64,000 bases of DNA, from the NCBI RefSeq assembly GCF_003459505.1, contig NZ_QRWD01000009.1, positions 31,660 to 95,659 of the forward strand, given 5' to 3'. This document shows, piece after piece, positions 53,815-62,463 of this stretch (positions are counted from its first letter, which is position 1; every line of letters starts with the position of its first letter). Source of the stretch: Collinsella sp. AF20-14LB. GTDB taxonomy: Bacteria > Actinomycetota > Coriobacteriia > Coriobacteriales > Coriobacteriaceae. The position numbers and the translations under genes are program-made. The notes below the pieces were generated by a model. It saw only the letters and a list, made by a program, of their open reading frames with translations. It was not told the origin of the DNA and searched no databases.

Positions 53815-54187
53815 GGCCGACAAGGTCTAGAACTCCCACCGGGGATCCGGGGGCGTGACGGGGGTTTCTCTCCGGAACGTCCTCGGACATGCAAAGAGGC
53901 TCCGCATCGCGCTTCGCGCTGCGGAGCCTCTTTGCGTCCTGCGGAATGTTCCGGAGAGAAACCCCCGTCACGCCCCCGGATCCCCTGCGTTTACGGCCTT
54001 GAGGTCGGCGTGGGCGGAGATCGTGGCTGATAGGGATACGTATCCCAGTTGCTGTTTCGCGCTTTGCGCGAAAGGCGCACCACTTTGGGGTGAGTGAGAG
54101 ATGTGGTTGTTGCGGTAACTGATCCCCGCCACAAATTACCCTTGGCATACTTGCGCGAAAGCCTGCTGGTGCTACACTAGCAATTGC
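53815..54187. other. ORF-free stretch of 373 bases between groEL and the riboswitch
   Basis: Contains a nested inverted repeat (53841-53985) in its first half. The second half should hold the promoter of the riboflavin operon; no gene is seen. Confidence 0.7.
53841..53985. repeat. Nested inverted repeat downstream of groEL
   Basis: The outer arms are a perfect 38-bp repeat beginning GGGGATCCGGGGGCGTGACG (53841-53878 against 53948-53985). Inside, GCAAAGAGGCTCCGCA/TGCGGAGCCTCTTTGC (53891-53935) is a perfect 16-bp stem. It is built like the structure upstream of groES but unrelated in sequence. It may terminate groEL transcription. Confidence 0.92.
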
Positions 54188-54370
54188 TGTTTCAGGGCGG
54201 GGTGAAATTCCCCACTGGCGGTAAACCGGGCGGTGTCAAAGGGACGCCGTGGCGCAGGCTAGATGCCTGCGACCGAGCCGATGAGTCCGCGACCCGTGTG
54301 TGCGTTGGTTCGCATGCCGGCTGAACTGGTGAGATCCCAGTACCAACGGTTAGAGTCCGGATGAAAGAGG
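54188..54370 (+). promoter_or_regulatory. FMN riboswitch (RFN element)
   Basis: All hallmark pieces are in order: GGGCGGGGTGAAATTCCCCAC, TGGCGGTAAACCGGG, GGCTAGATGCCTGCGACC.., GGCTGAACTGGTGAGATCCC and AGAGTCCGGATGAAAGAGG. TTTCA near 54190 closes the P1 helix with TGAAA at 54362. The Shine-Dalgarno of ribU lies just past P1 (AGGCAGGTGAT), so FMN binding probably blocks translation; a transcription terminator is not evident. Confidence 0.96.
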
Positions 54371-54381
54371 CAGGTGATCTT

Positions 54382-54972
54382 ATGTCTGAACAGTCGCAGC
54401 ATATCCATTTTGAGAACACGAATAGGTGGAGCACCAAACAGCTCGTTACCATGGCGCTGATGTGCGCCTTGGGCGCCCTGTTTATGTACGTGCAGCTGCC
54501 CATTCTTCCCTCGGCGCCGTTTTTGACGTATGACCCGTCGCTGGTGCCGGCGATGGTGTGCGGGTTTGCGTATGGTCCTGGTGCCGGCACTGCTGTTGCC
54601 GCCATGGCGATCGTTATCCATGCGCTCACCACGGGTGACTGGGTCGGCGCGCTTATGAACCTGGTTGCCACGCTGGGCTACATTCTGCCCGCGGCTATCG
54701 TCTACCAGAAGATGCATACCTATAAGGGTGCCGTGATTGGCCTGGTGCTCGGCGTCATTGCCGCTACGGCGTTGTCTATGGTCGCAAACCTTACCATTGG
54801 CGTATGGTTCTGGTATGGCTCGGTCGATGTGATCGCCCCGCTTATGATTCCTGCCGTGCTGCCGTTCAACCTTATCAAGACCGTGCTTAACTCGGTGTTG
54901 ACGCTAGCGGTGTATAAAGCAGTCTCCAACCTCATCACGCCTAAAAAGGACCAGGTCAAAGGCCGCGCATGA
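54382..54972 (+). CDS. ribU: Riboflavin ECF transporter substrate-binding subunit
   Basis: A 196-residue membrane protein, the S component that binds riboflavin in an ECF transporter. Six hydrophobic segments follow a polar 20-residue start; LPILPSAPFLTYDPSLVPAMVCGFAYGPGAG contains the family's YDPS-type substrate loop. The FMN riboswitch directly upstream fixes the substrate. An ATG at 54361 is part of the riboswitch P1 and is not the start. The stop overlaps the next start (ATGA). Confidence 0.95.
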   Translation: MSEQSQHIHFENTNRWSTKQLVTMALMCALGALFMYVQLPILPSAPFLTYDPSLVPAMVCGFAYGPGAGTAVAAMAIVIHALTTGDWVGALMNLVATLGYILPAAIVYQKMHTYKGAVIGLVLGVIAATALSMVANLTIGVWFWYGSVDVIAPLMIPAVLPFNLIKTVLNSVLTLAVYKAVSNLITPKKDQVKGRA

Positions 54973-56873
54973 TTGAGTGTCGGGGCGTTTCCTTTAGCTA
55001 TGACGGTGCCGTACCGGCACTCGACGGCGTCGATCTGAACATCGAGGACGGGGAGTTTTTCTGCATCCTCGGTGGCAATGGGTCGGGCAAGTCGACGTTT
55101 GCCAAGCATCTGAATGTGCTGCTGCAGCCCGATGCGGGCACGGTACGTATCAACGGTATGGATGCGTCCGATCCCGAGCTGGTCTACGACATTCGTTCGA
55201 CCGCAGGCATGGTGTTCCAGAATCCCGACGACCAGCTGGTGGCAACGCTTGTCGAAGATGACGTTGCGTTCGGTCCCGAAAACCTTGGCGTGCCATCGGC
55301 GCAAATTGCGCAGCGCGTACGCGAGGCGCTGAAGGGCGTGGGCCTGGTGGGCTTTGAGCGCCACGAGACCCATGCGCTTTCGGGCGGTCAAAAGCAGCGT
55401 GTGGCGCTTGCCGGTGTGCTCGCCATGGAACCGCGCGTGCTCATTTTGGACGAGGCGTCCTCGATGCTCGATCCGCGCGGGCGCAAGGGCCTTATGAAGG
55501 CCTGTCACGTGCTGCACGAACGCGGCATGACCATCGTGATGATTACGCACTTTATGGAAGAGGCCGCCGAGGCCGATCGTGTCGCGGTGTTTCGGGCGGG
55601 GCGCGTTGCCATGCTCGGTACGCCCGAGGAGATTCTGACGCGGGCAGATGGGCTCGTGGAGCTCAACCTGGATATGCCGGCGTCGTGCTGCTTGGGCATG
55701 GCGCTTCGTGCGAAGGGCGTGCCCGTTCATGCGCGGGTGCGCGAGGCGGATATGGTCGCCGAGATTGCGCAGGTATATGCCGACCGGAGTGGGGAAGACA
55801 CCGCAGGGCGGCCTTCTGCATCCGATTCTCGTGTGCTCGACAACGTCTCCTCTGCAACCGACGGGACAGCCGTGTCGGAGCCCGTCATCGAGATTTCGCA
55901 CCTCTCGCATAGTTACTCGCTGAGTGCCCGCGAGCGCCGTCGATGGCGCAAGCGCTCGGCCACTGCGGGCAAATCGAATAAACAGGCTCTCTGGGGAAAC
56001 GACCCCAGCAGCCCGTGGGCGCTGCGCGATGTATCGCTGACGGTGCGTCGCGGCGAGTTCCTGGGCTTGGCAGGTCATACCGGTTCGGGTAAGTCGACGC
56101 TAGTCCAGCATCTCAACGGTTTGATTCGCCCCCAGGAGGGATTCGTTCGCGCGCTGGGGCTCGACCTGGCAAACAAGAAAGATGCCGCCGCGGTTAAGGC
56201 CAAGGTCGGCGTGGTGTTTCAATATCCCGAGCGTCAGCTGTTTGCCGAAACCGTGACGCAGGACGTGGCGTTTGGCCCGCACAACCTTGGCTTGCCGCAA
56301 GATGAAGTCGACCGTCGCGTCGAGTCGTCGCTCTCGCGCGTGGGCCTCGACCTTTCTACGGTCGGCGACAAGAGTCCCTTTGAGCTTTCGGGCGGTCAGC
56401 AACGGCGCGTGGCGTTTGCCGGCGTGCTTGCCATGGAGCCCGAGGTCCTGGTGCTCGATGAGCCCATGGCAGGTCTCGATCCGGCTGCGCGCAGGGATTT
56501 CCTGGAGCTTATCGATCGACTTCACCGCGATGGCCTGACCGTTGTCATGGTTTCGCATAGTATGGATGACCTGGCCAATTGCTGCGACCGCATCGTCGTG
56601 ATGAACGAAGGTGCGGTGTTTGCAGAGGGAACCCCCGCGCAGGTGTTTGCACATGCCGATGAGCTCAAGTCGATCGGCTTGGGCGTACCTGCTGCCCAGC
56701 GCATGGCGTTGGCGCTCGCGGAGGCGGGCGTGCCGCTGCGTTGCGGCGGGCTCTATACGGTTGAGTCGCTGGCAGACGAGTTGGTGGACCTGCTAATCGG
56801 TCGCTCGGACGGTCCTTCTAACGTCGCGGACATTGCTAAATCCAAGACGGTCGCGCGAGAGGAGGGCTGCTAA
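54969..56873 (+). CDS. Fused two-domain ECF transporter ATPase
   Basis: A 634-residue protein carrying both ECF ATPases in one chain. Domain 1 (1-275) has GGNGSGKST at 35-43, LSGGQKQRVALAGVL and ILDEASSMLDPRGRKG, the EcfA1 pattern. Domain 2 (about 300-620) has GHTGSGKST at 369-377, LSGGQQRRVAFAGVL and VLDEPMAGLDP, the EcfA2 pattern. A polar linker and a 30-residue basic insertion (SARERRRWRKRSATAGKS) separate them. Both sites look active. Start and stop overlap the neighbouring genes, so a tight operon with ribU and ecfT. Confidence 0.95.
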   Translation: MIECRGVSFSYDGAVPALDGVDLNIEDGEFFCILGGNGSGKSTFAKHLNVLLQPDAGTVRINGMDASDPELVYDIRSTAGMVFQNPDDQLVATLVEDDVAFGPENLGVPSAQIAQRVREALKGVGLVGFERHETHALSGGQKQRVALAGVLAMEPRVLILDEASSMLDPRGRKGLMKACHVLHERGMTIVMITHFMEEAAEADRVAVFRAGRVAMLGTPEEILTRADGLVELNLDMPASCCLGMALRAKGVPVHARVREADMVAEIAQVYADRSGEDTAGRPSASDSRVLDNVSSATDGTAVSEPVIEISHLSHSYSLSARERRRWRKRSATAGKSNKQALWGNDPSSPWALRDVSLTVRRGEFLGLAGHTGSGKSTLVQHLNGLIRPQEGFVRALGLDLANKKDAAAVKAKVGVVFQYPERQLFAETVTQDVAFGPHNLGLPQDEVDRRVESSLSRVGLDLSTVGDKSPFELSGGQQRRVAFAGVLAMEPEVLVLDEPMAGLDPAARRDFLELIDRLHRDGLTVVMVSHSMDDLANCCDRIVVMNEGAVFAEGTPAQVFAHADELKSIGLGVPAAQRMALALAEAGVPLRCGGLYTVESLADELVDLLIGRSDGPSNVADIAKSKTVAREEGC

Positions 56874-57673
56874 TGGAGGCGTTTTCGTTTGGCAGCTACT
56901 ATCCGAGCGATAGTGCGATCCATCGCCTGGATCCGCGCACCAAGCTGCTCCTGGGCTTTGTGTTTTTAATCACGACGCTGACCGTCGGCGGCTTCCGCGG
57001 ACTGGCCCCGGTCGCAATTTTCGTCGTGCTGATCTATGCCGTGTCCCGGGTGCCGGCTCATCGCGTTCTGTCGTCGATGGCGCCGCTGCTGGCAATCGTC
57101 GTCGTGGTCGCGGTGCTCAACTTGTTTACCGATCAGAGTGGGCGCATCCTGTGGCAGCTCGGCTTTTTGCAGATAAGCGAGGGCTCGCTGCATTCCGCCG
57201 TCTTTATGGCGTGCCGCCTGACCTTGATGATGGCCGGCATGAGCGCCATTACGCTCACCACGCCTACGCTCGACCTCACCGCGGGCTTTGAGCGCCTGCT
57301 CGCACCGTTTGCGCGCGTGGGGCTCCCTGCGCATGAGCTCGGCATGATCATGGGCATCGCGTTGCGCTTTATGCCGCAGTTTGCCACCGAGATGAAGCAG
57401 ACGGCGGACGCGCAGGCAAGCCGCGGCGCACGCGTAACGGGTGGCCCGCTCGGCGGCGTGCGTATGCTCGGCAGTGTGGCGATTCCACTGTTCACGGGCG
57501 TGTTCCGTCATGCCGAGACGTTGTCTGCCGCCATGGATGCACGCTGCTATCACGGCGAGCAGGGCCGCACGCGTCTGCATGCACTTGCATTTCGCCGCGG
57601 GGATGCGCTGGCTGCGGTTGTGACGATGCTGCTGCTTGCGTGTGTCATCGTCGTCAACCTTCAACTTGTTTAG
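56873..57673 (+). CDS. ecfT: ECF transporter transmembrane subunit EcfT
   Basis: A 266-residue membrane protein with about six helices. The coupling segment shows QASRGARVTGGPLG and MDARCYHG, the two Ala-Arg-Gly type motifs that contact the ATPase pair. Translational coupling by TAATG with the ATPase gene. Together with ribU it makes a complete dedicated (group I) riboflavin importer. Confidence 0.94.
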   Translation: MEAFSFGSYYPSDSAIHRLDPRTKLLLGFVFLITTLTVGGFRGLAPVAIFVVLIYAVSRVPAHRVLSSMAPLLAIVVVVAVLNLFTDQSGRILWQLGFLQISEGSLHSAVFMACRLTLMMAGMSAITLTTPTLDLTAGFERLLAPFARVGLPAHELGMIMGIALRFMPQFATEMKQTADAQASRGARVTGGPLGGVRMLGSVAIPLFTGVFRHAETLSAAMDARCYHGEQGRTRLHALAFRRGDALAAVVTMLLLACVIVVNLQLV

Positions 57674-57703
57674 GCGCGATTCGAGCGCAAGAAAGGGGCC
57701 CCT

Positions 57704-58150
57704 ATGACCGACAACGACCGCACGGCTCAGCTTGAGCGCGCCTGTTCGTATCTCAGGCGCATTCTGGCGTGGTATCTGGCCACGACCGATGTGACCGACG
57801 GGCATCAGCCTCGCGTGAGGCCGTTTTCGTTTGCCATGGTCGATGACGGTAAGCTGTGGTTTTGCACGTCGCGCGACAAGGATGTGTGGGCGGAGCTGAG
57901 TGCGAATCCCAAGTTTGAGCTCTCGGGCTGGAAGCCGGGGGAATGTTGGATCGTGTTGACCGGCGAGGCCGCACTTGAGGACGACGCGGTTGCGAGCGAC
58001 AAGGTGCGTCAAGCGGGTTTTAAGCACATGGTGGGCATCGGCGAGGAACACGAGAGTGCCAACGACGGCCGCCTTGCGTTCTTTTCGGTCCGCAACATTG
58101 CCGCGCGCTTCTGTGATATCGACGGCAGCGAGGAGCGCCTGGAGCTCTAA
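57704..58150 (+). CDS. Pyridoxamine 5'-phosphate oxidase-like FMN-binding protein
   Basis: A 148-residue FMN split-barrel protein. WYLATTD, PRVRPFSFAMVDDGKLWFCTSRDKDVWAEL and KFELSGW form the usual FMN-contacting strands. It does not carry enough residues to be a true pyridoxamine oxidase and may be an F420/flavin or general stress protein. It lies 30 bases after ecfT and therefore in the riboflavin operon, and is a paralogue of the next gene. Confidence 0.85.
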   Translation: MTDNDRTAQLERACSYLRRILAWYLATTDVTDGHQPRVRPFSFAMVDDGKLWFCTSRDKDVWAELSANPKFELSGWKPGECWIVLTGEAALEDDAVASDKVRQAGFKHMVGIGEEHESANDGRLAFFSVRNIAARFCDIDGSEERLEL

Positions 58151-58191
58151 CGTTTACCAACCAGTCAAATGAGCTAGCGGCAGGAGGAACC

Positions 58192-58602
58192 GTGGACGGA
58201 TTGAATACGGTGTTGGAGTATCTGACGTCGGTGCCGGCATGGTATTTGGCGACGAGCGTTGACGGACAGCCTCATGTGCGTCCGTTTTCGTTTGCGCAGA
58301 TCCAGGATGGCAAGCTGTGGTTTGTAACAGCGCGCACCAAAGATGTGTGGCAAGAGCTGCTGCAAAACCAGCGCTTTGAGGCCACGAGTTGGTGGCCGGG
58401 CCATGGCTGGCTTATCTTGCGCGGGCGTGCCGGCTTGGATGACCGGGCTTTAGGCGAAATGCGCGAAGCCGGGTGGAAGCATCTAGAGCACCTGGGCGAG
58501 CACTATGAGGGGCCTAACGACCCCACGCTCGTCTTCTTTAGCGTCGAGGATCCCGAGGCTTTTATCTGCCATCACGACGAATGGGTGCCGGTCGAGCTCT
58601 AG
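58192..58602 (+). CDS. Pyridoxamine 5'-phosphate oxidase-like FMN-binding protein (paralogue)
   Basis: A 136-residue protein very similar to the preceding one (WYLATS, PHVRPFSFAQIQDGKLWFVTARTKDVWQEL), so it arose by tandem duplication. It starts with GTG after AGGAGGAACC. Position at the end of the riboflavin operon suits an FMN-dependent enzyme. Reaction unknown. Confidence 0.85.
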   Translation: MDGLNTVLEYLTSVPAWYLATSVDGQPHVRPFSFAQIQDGKLWFVTARTKDVWQELLQNQRFEATSWWPGHGWLILRGRAGLDDRALGEMREAGWKHLEHLGEHYEGPNDPTLVFFSVEDPEAFICHHDEWVPVEL

Positions 58603-58641
58603 CCAGCTGGCTCATCCTAACAACTTGGTTTTCGCATGGGT

Positions 58642-58691
58642 GGGCCCCGTATTGCCCGGCGCCGTTAGGAGCGCCGGTCAATACGGGGCCC
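58642..58691 (+). terminator. Hairpin after the riboflavin operon
   Basis: GGGCCCCGTATTG and CAATACGGGGCCC form a perfect 13-bp stem, with an inner CCGGCGCC/GGCGCTCC-like stem. Only weak T-richness follows. Confidence 0.75.
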
Positions 58692-58737
58692 GCTCCATTT
58701 GTCAATTCCTTCAAGCGAATGTGTCGGGAATGTTTCA

Positions 58738-58840
58738 ATGCATGAATATGCAAGCCATTTACGTAATCATGCATCTTTTGGTGCTAAAGTTTCAACCCAC
58801 TTCATAACGACCGCTGCGAAATGCGCATCGGTGCATAAAT
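58738..58840 (+). promoter_or_regulatory. Candidate ArgR operators upstream of argC
   Basis: TGCATGAATATGCA (58739-58752), CATGCAT (58769-58775) and ATGCGCATCGGTGCATAAAT (58821-58840) resemble ARG boxes, whose halves are of the type TGCAT/ATGCA or TGAAT/ATTCA. No argR gene is in view, so this is a motif-based guess. Confidence 0.4.
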
Positions 58841-58859
58841 CGCAGACAAGGAGTCTGAT

Positions 58860-59930
58860 ATGTCTTTGAAGGTTGGAATCGTCGGCGCGGCTGGATATGC
58901 CGGAGCCGAGCTCATTCGCCTCGTCCTCGGTCATCCCGAGTTTGAACTTGTTGCCATTACGTCCAACGCCGATGCCGGCCAGCCGCTGTCCGCGGTGTAT
59001 CCGAGCTTTGCTGGTGTGAGCGATCTGGTTTTCACCACGCATGACGCCCCCGAGCTCAAGAGCTGCGATGCGGTTTTTCTTGCCGTGCCGCACACGGCTG
59101 CCATGGCACAGGTACCCGCGCTGCTTGCATCGGGCGTCTCCTGCTTTGATCTTTCGGCCGACTACCGTCTGAACGACGCGTCCGTCTTTGAGACATGGTA
59201 TGCCGCCGAGCATACGAGCCCCGAGCTGCTCAAGACCCGTGCCTTCGGTCTGCCCGAGCTGTTCTGCCAAGACTTGGAGACCGCCGTATCCGACCATGCC
59301 GACGGCAAGCCCGTGCTGGTCGCCTGCGCCGGTTGCTATCCCACCGCAACGAGCCTTGCCGCCGCGCCCGCCGTGCGCGCGGGCTGGGTGGCCGAGAACG
59401 GCCCCGTGATTGTCGATGCCATTAGCGGCGTGACGGGCGCCGGTAAGTCCTGCAACGCCCGCACCCATTTTTGCAGCGCCGACGAGAACTTGGAGGCCTA
59501 CGGCGTGGGCAAGCATCGCCACACGCCCGAGATTGAGCAAATCCTTGGCCTGACCGATCGCGTCGTCTTTACCCCGCACCTGGCACCGCTCAAGCGCGGT
59601 CTGCTCTCCACGGTGACGCTGCCGCTCGCGCCGCAGGCTCTCGACACGCTGGCTCTTGAGGATGTCGTCGACCATTACAAGCAGTTCTACGCCGGTCGCA
59701 CCTTTGTGCGCGTGCTCGATGCCGGCCAGCAGCCCAAGACGGCTTCGGTCGTCGGCACCAACGCTGCCCAGATTGGCCTCGCGCTCAACAAGCGCGCGGG
59801 CGTGCTGGTGGCGACGGGCGCCATCGACAATCTGTGCAAGGGCGCTGCGGGCCAAGCGGTCCAGTGCGCCAATATCGTCTTTGGCTTTGACGAGCGACGA
59901 GGCTTGCCCACAGTGGCGTGCCCGGTGTAG
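58860..59930 (+). CDS. argC: N-acetyl-gamma-glutamyl-phosphate reductase
   Basis: A 356-residue NADPH-dependent reductase, third step of arginine synthesis. VGIVGAAGYAGAELIRLVLGHPEFEL is the nucleotide-binding start and CAGCYPTATS contains the catalytic Cys159; PHLAPLKRGLLST with the active-site histidine follows. First gene of argCJBD; it starts at 58860 after CAAGGAGTCTGAT. Confidence 0.97.
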   Translation: MSLKVGIVGAAGYAGAELIRLVLGHPEFELVAITSNADAGQPLSAVYPSFAGVSDLVFTTHDAPELKSCDAVFLAVPHTAAMAQVPALLASGVSCFDLSADYRLNDASVFETWYAAEHTSPELLKTRAFGLPELFCQDLETAVSDHADGKPVLVACAGCYPTATSLAAAPAVRAGWVAENGPVIVDAISGVTGAGKSCNARTHFCSADENLEAYGVGKHRHTPEIEQILGLTDRVVFTPHLAPLKRGLLSTVTLPLAPQALDTLALEDVVDHYKQFYAGRTFVRVLDAGQQPKTASVVGTNAAQIGLALNKRAGVLVATGAIDNLCKGAAGQAVQCANIVFGFDERRGLPTVACPV

Positions 59931-60064
59931 CACATTCGATTGTTAACGATTTGGTAGTCGGGCATCGAGTGGGGCGCCACTCTTAAGCTGGTTTCATGAT
60001 CACGACTGGCATGGCGCACCAACCGATGTCCGTTTTTTGTTTGACATAAGGAGTCATAAAGACG

Positions 60065-61333
60065 ATGAATACCGAGCTGTTTGATATCAAGATTCGCGCC
60101 GTCGAGGGTGGCGTTACGGCTGCGGCTGGTTTTAAGGCTGCAGGCATCCACGCTGGGTTCCGCAAGAACCCCGAGCGTCTGGATTACGCGCTCGTCGTGC
60201 CCGATAAACCCTGTCCCGGTGCTGGCGTGTTTACCACCAATCGCTTTTGCGCGGCGCCCGTGCAGGTGAGCCGTGCCAACCTGGGCGGTACCGACAAGGG
60301 GTACGGTATCATCGCCGGCATTTCGGTCAACTCTGGCAATGCCAACGCCGCCACGGGTGAGACCGGCCTTGCATGCGCGCGCGAGACGTGCAGCATCGCA
60401 TCGCAGGTCATCGGCTGCGAGCCTCAGCAGATTCTGGTTGCCTCCACGGGTGTAATTGGCCAGATTCTGCCGATCGACACGTTTGAGACCGCCATTCCTG
60501 CTGCCTACGAGGCGCTCTCCGCCCACGGTGGCGCCGATGCCGCTCGCGCCATCATGACGACCGACACGCACTCCAAGGAGTACGCCGTGTCCTACGTCAG
60601 TGAGGCTGCGGGTCATGCGGGCAATGTCTATACGGTAGGCGGAATGTGCAAGGGCTCGGGCATGATCATGCCCAACATGGCCACCATGATCGCAGTTATC
60701 ACTACCGATGCCCCCGTCGAGCCTGCGGCACTTCATGCCCTGCTGCTCTCGACCGTCAAGCAGACCTTTAACAAGGTAACGGTCGATTCCGACACCTCGA
60801 CCAACGACACCTGCACCATGCTTGCCTCCGGTGCCGCTGCCGCAGATGCCGAGCCTATCGTCGAGGGCTCCGATGCCTTTGACGAGTTGACATTTGCCGT
60901 GCACGAGGTGTGCGAGAGCCTGGCGCGCAATATCGCCGCCGATGGTGAGGGCGCATCCAAGCTTGTTACGGTCAACGTTACCGGCGCCGTGAACGACGAG
61001 GAGGCCGATATCGCCGCCCGCGCCGTTGCCAACTCGCCGCTCGTTAAGACCTGCATCGCCGGCCATGACTGCAATTGGGGCCGCGTTGCCATGGCGCTCG
61101 GTAAGTGCGGCGTGAAATTTAATCAGGAAGACGTTTCCATCGACATGATGGGCATGCCTGTCTGTCGCGACGGTCTGACTGTTCCCTTCGATGAGGACGA
61201 GGCCCTGCGACGTTTTGAGGTGCCCGAGATTGTGATCTCGGCCGACCTCGGCGCAGGCGATGCGGCAACGACCGTCTGGACCTGCGACCTCACGCACGAG
61301 TACATCTCGATCAACGGCGACTACCGTTCCTAA
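60065..61333 (+). CDS. argJ: Bifunctional glutamate N-acetyltransferase / ornithine acetyltransferase
   Basis: A 422-residue precursor that cleaves itself at GMIMPNMA-TMIAVITTD, with Thr207 as nucleophile. It recycles acetyl from N-acetylornithine to glutamate. Because no argA is adjacent, it may also use acetyl-CoA. The N-terminal GVTAAAGFKAAGIHAGFR and the C-terminal INGDYRS are typical. 134 bases separate it from argC; AAGGAGTCATAAAGACG precedes the ATG. Confidence 0.97.
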   Translation: MNTELFDIKIRAVEGGVTAAAGFKAAGIHAGFRKNPERLDYALVVPDKPCPGAGVFTTNRFCAAPVQVSRANLGGTDKGYGIIAGISVNSGNANAATGETGLACARETCSIASQVIGCEPQQILVASTGVIGQILPIDTFETAIPAAYEALSAHGGADAARAIMTTDTHSKEYAVSYVSEAAGHAGNVYTVGGMCKGSGMIMPNMATMIAVITTDAPVEPAALHALLLSTVKQTFNKVTVDSDTSTNDTCTMLASGAAAADAEPIVEGSDAFDELTFAVHEVCESLARNIAADGEGASKLVTVNVTGAVNDEEADIAARAVANSPLVKTCIAGHDCNWGRVAMALGKCGVKFNQEDVSIDMMGMPVCRDGLTVPFDEDEALRRFEVPEIVISADLGAGDAATTVWTCDLTHEYISINGDYRS

Positions 61334-61414
61334 ACTCCAGGCGCGCTGTGCATCTCGTCGCGATTGCGGACGGCGGAGCACGGCGCGATAACGATACGAA
61401 AGACGAGGCAGACT

Positions 61415-62395
61415 ATGAAATTCGCACGCGATTGTCGCTCGAGTGAATCCAACGAGGCAACCGCGCAGCTGCTGTTTGAGGCGCTGCCGTGGATTAAAAA
61501 CCTGACCGGCAAGACGGTCGTTATCAAGTATGGCGGAGCCGCCATGGTCGACGAGCAGCTGCGCCGCGACGTGATGAGTGACATCGTCCTGCTTAAGATC
61601 ATCGGCATGCGCCCCGTTATCGTGCATGGCGGCGGCAAGGCCATCAATGAGGCGTTGAGCCACTATGACATCCCTGTCGAGTTTAAGAACGGCCAGCGTG
61701 TGACCACGCCGGCGACCATGGATATCGTGCGCGAGGTGCTGGGCGGCAAGGTCAACCAGGAGCTGGTCGCTGCCATCAACCGGCACGGCAACCTGGCCGT
61801 GGGCGTGTCGGGCAGCGATGCCGGCACGCTCATCGCCGAGCCGCTCGACCCCGAGCTCGGTCGCGTGGGCAAGGTCACGCACGTCAACACCGACTATATC
61901 GAGCGCTTGCTCGATAGCGAGTACATTCCCGTCATCGCTACCGTTGCGGCGGGGGAGGACGGCGGCTTCTTTAACATCAACGCCGACACCGCCGCCGGTG
62001 CTGTTGCGGCGGCGCTCCATGCGCATAAGGTGATCTTCCTTACCGACGTCGATGGCCTGTATAAGGACTTTAGCGACAAGGATTCGCTTATCTCCAACCT
62101 GACGCTCGACGAGGTCAATGAGATGCTCTACGGCGGCGAGGTCGATAAGGGCATGATTCCCAAGCTGCGCGCGGCCGTCGATGCGCTTGCCGGCGGTGTA
62201 TTTCGTGCCCACATCATCAACGGCACCACGCCGCATTCGCTGCTGCTGGAGCTGCTGACCGATGCCGGCGTCGGCACCGTGATCCATTCCACCGAGACGG
62301 CTTACGAGTTCGATACGCATTCGCATCCGCTTTCGACCTTTGCGGCGCGTCTGGCCGAGAACCTCGACGAGGTCGAGAAGCTCCAGACGGTCTAG
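61415..62395 (+). CDS. argB: Acetylglutamate kinase
   Basis: A 326-residue kinase phosphorylating N-acetylglutamate. VIKYGGAAM, VIVHGGGKAI, VGVSGSDAGT and the FLTDVDGLY region are in order. It is about 30 residues longer than the E. coli protein at the N-terminus, where arginine-sensitive forms carry a regulatory helix; MKFARDCRSSESNEATAQLLFEALPWIK may be that helix. The start at 61415 is preceded by GAGGCAGACT. Confidence 0.96.
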   Translation: MKFARDCRSSESNEATAQLLFEALPWIKNLTGKTVVIKYGGAAMVDEQLRRDVMSDIVLLKIIGMRPVIVHGGGKAINEALSHYDIPVEFKNGQRVTTPATMDIVREVLGGKVNQELVAAINRHGNLAVGVSGSDAGTLIAEPLDPELGRVGKVTHVNTDYIERLLDSEYIPVIATVAAGEDGGFFNINADTAAGAVAAALHAHKVIFLTDVDGLYKDFSDKDSLISNLTLDEVNEMLYGGEVDKGMIPKLRAAVDALAGGVFRAHIINGTTPHSLLLELLTDAGVGTVIHSTETAYEFDTHSHPLSTFAARLAENLDEVEKLQTV

Positions 62396-62463
62396 CTGAC
62401 CGCAGCCGCCCCATTCCTGCACCCATAGGCCTGCGCCGTCCGGCGCTCAACGAAAGGCATTCC

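Noticed and set aside
59687-62422. A 911-codon antisense frame across argC, argJ and argB
   Set aside because: Spans three well-supported genes and their gaps on the other strand; it is an artefact of GC bias.
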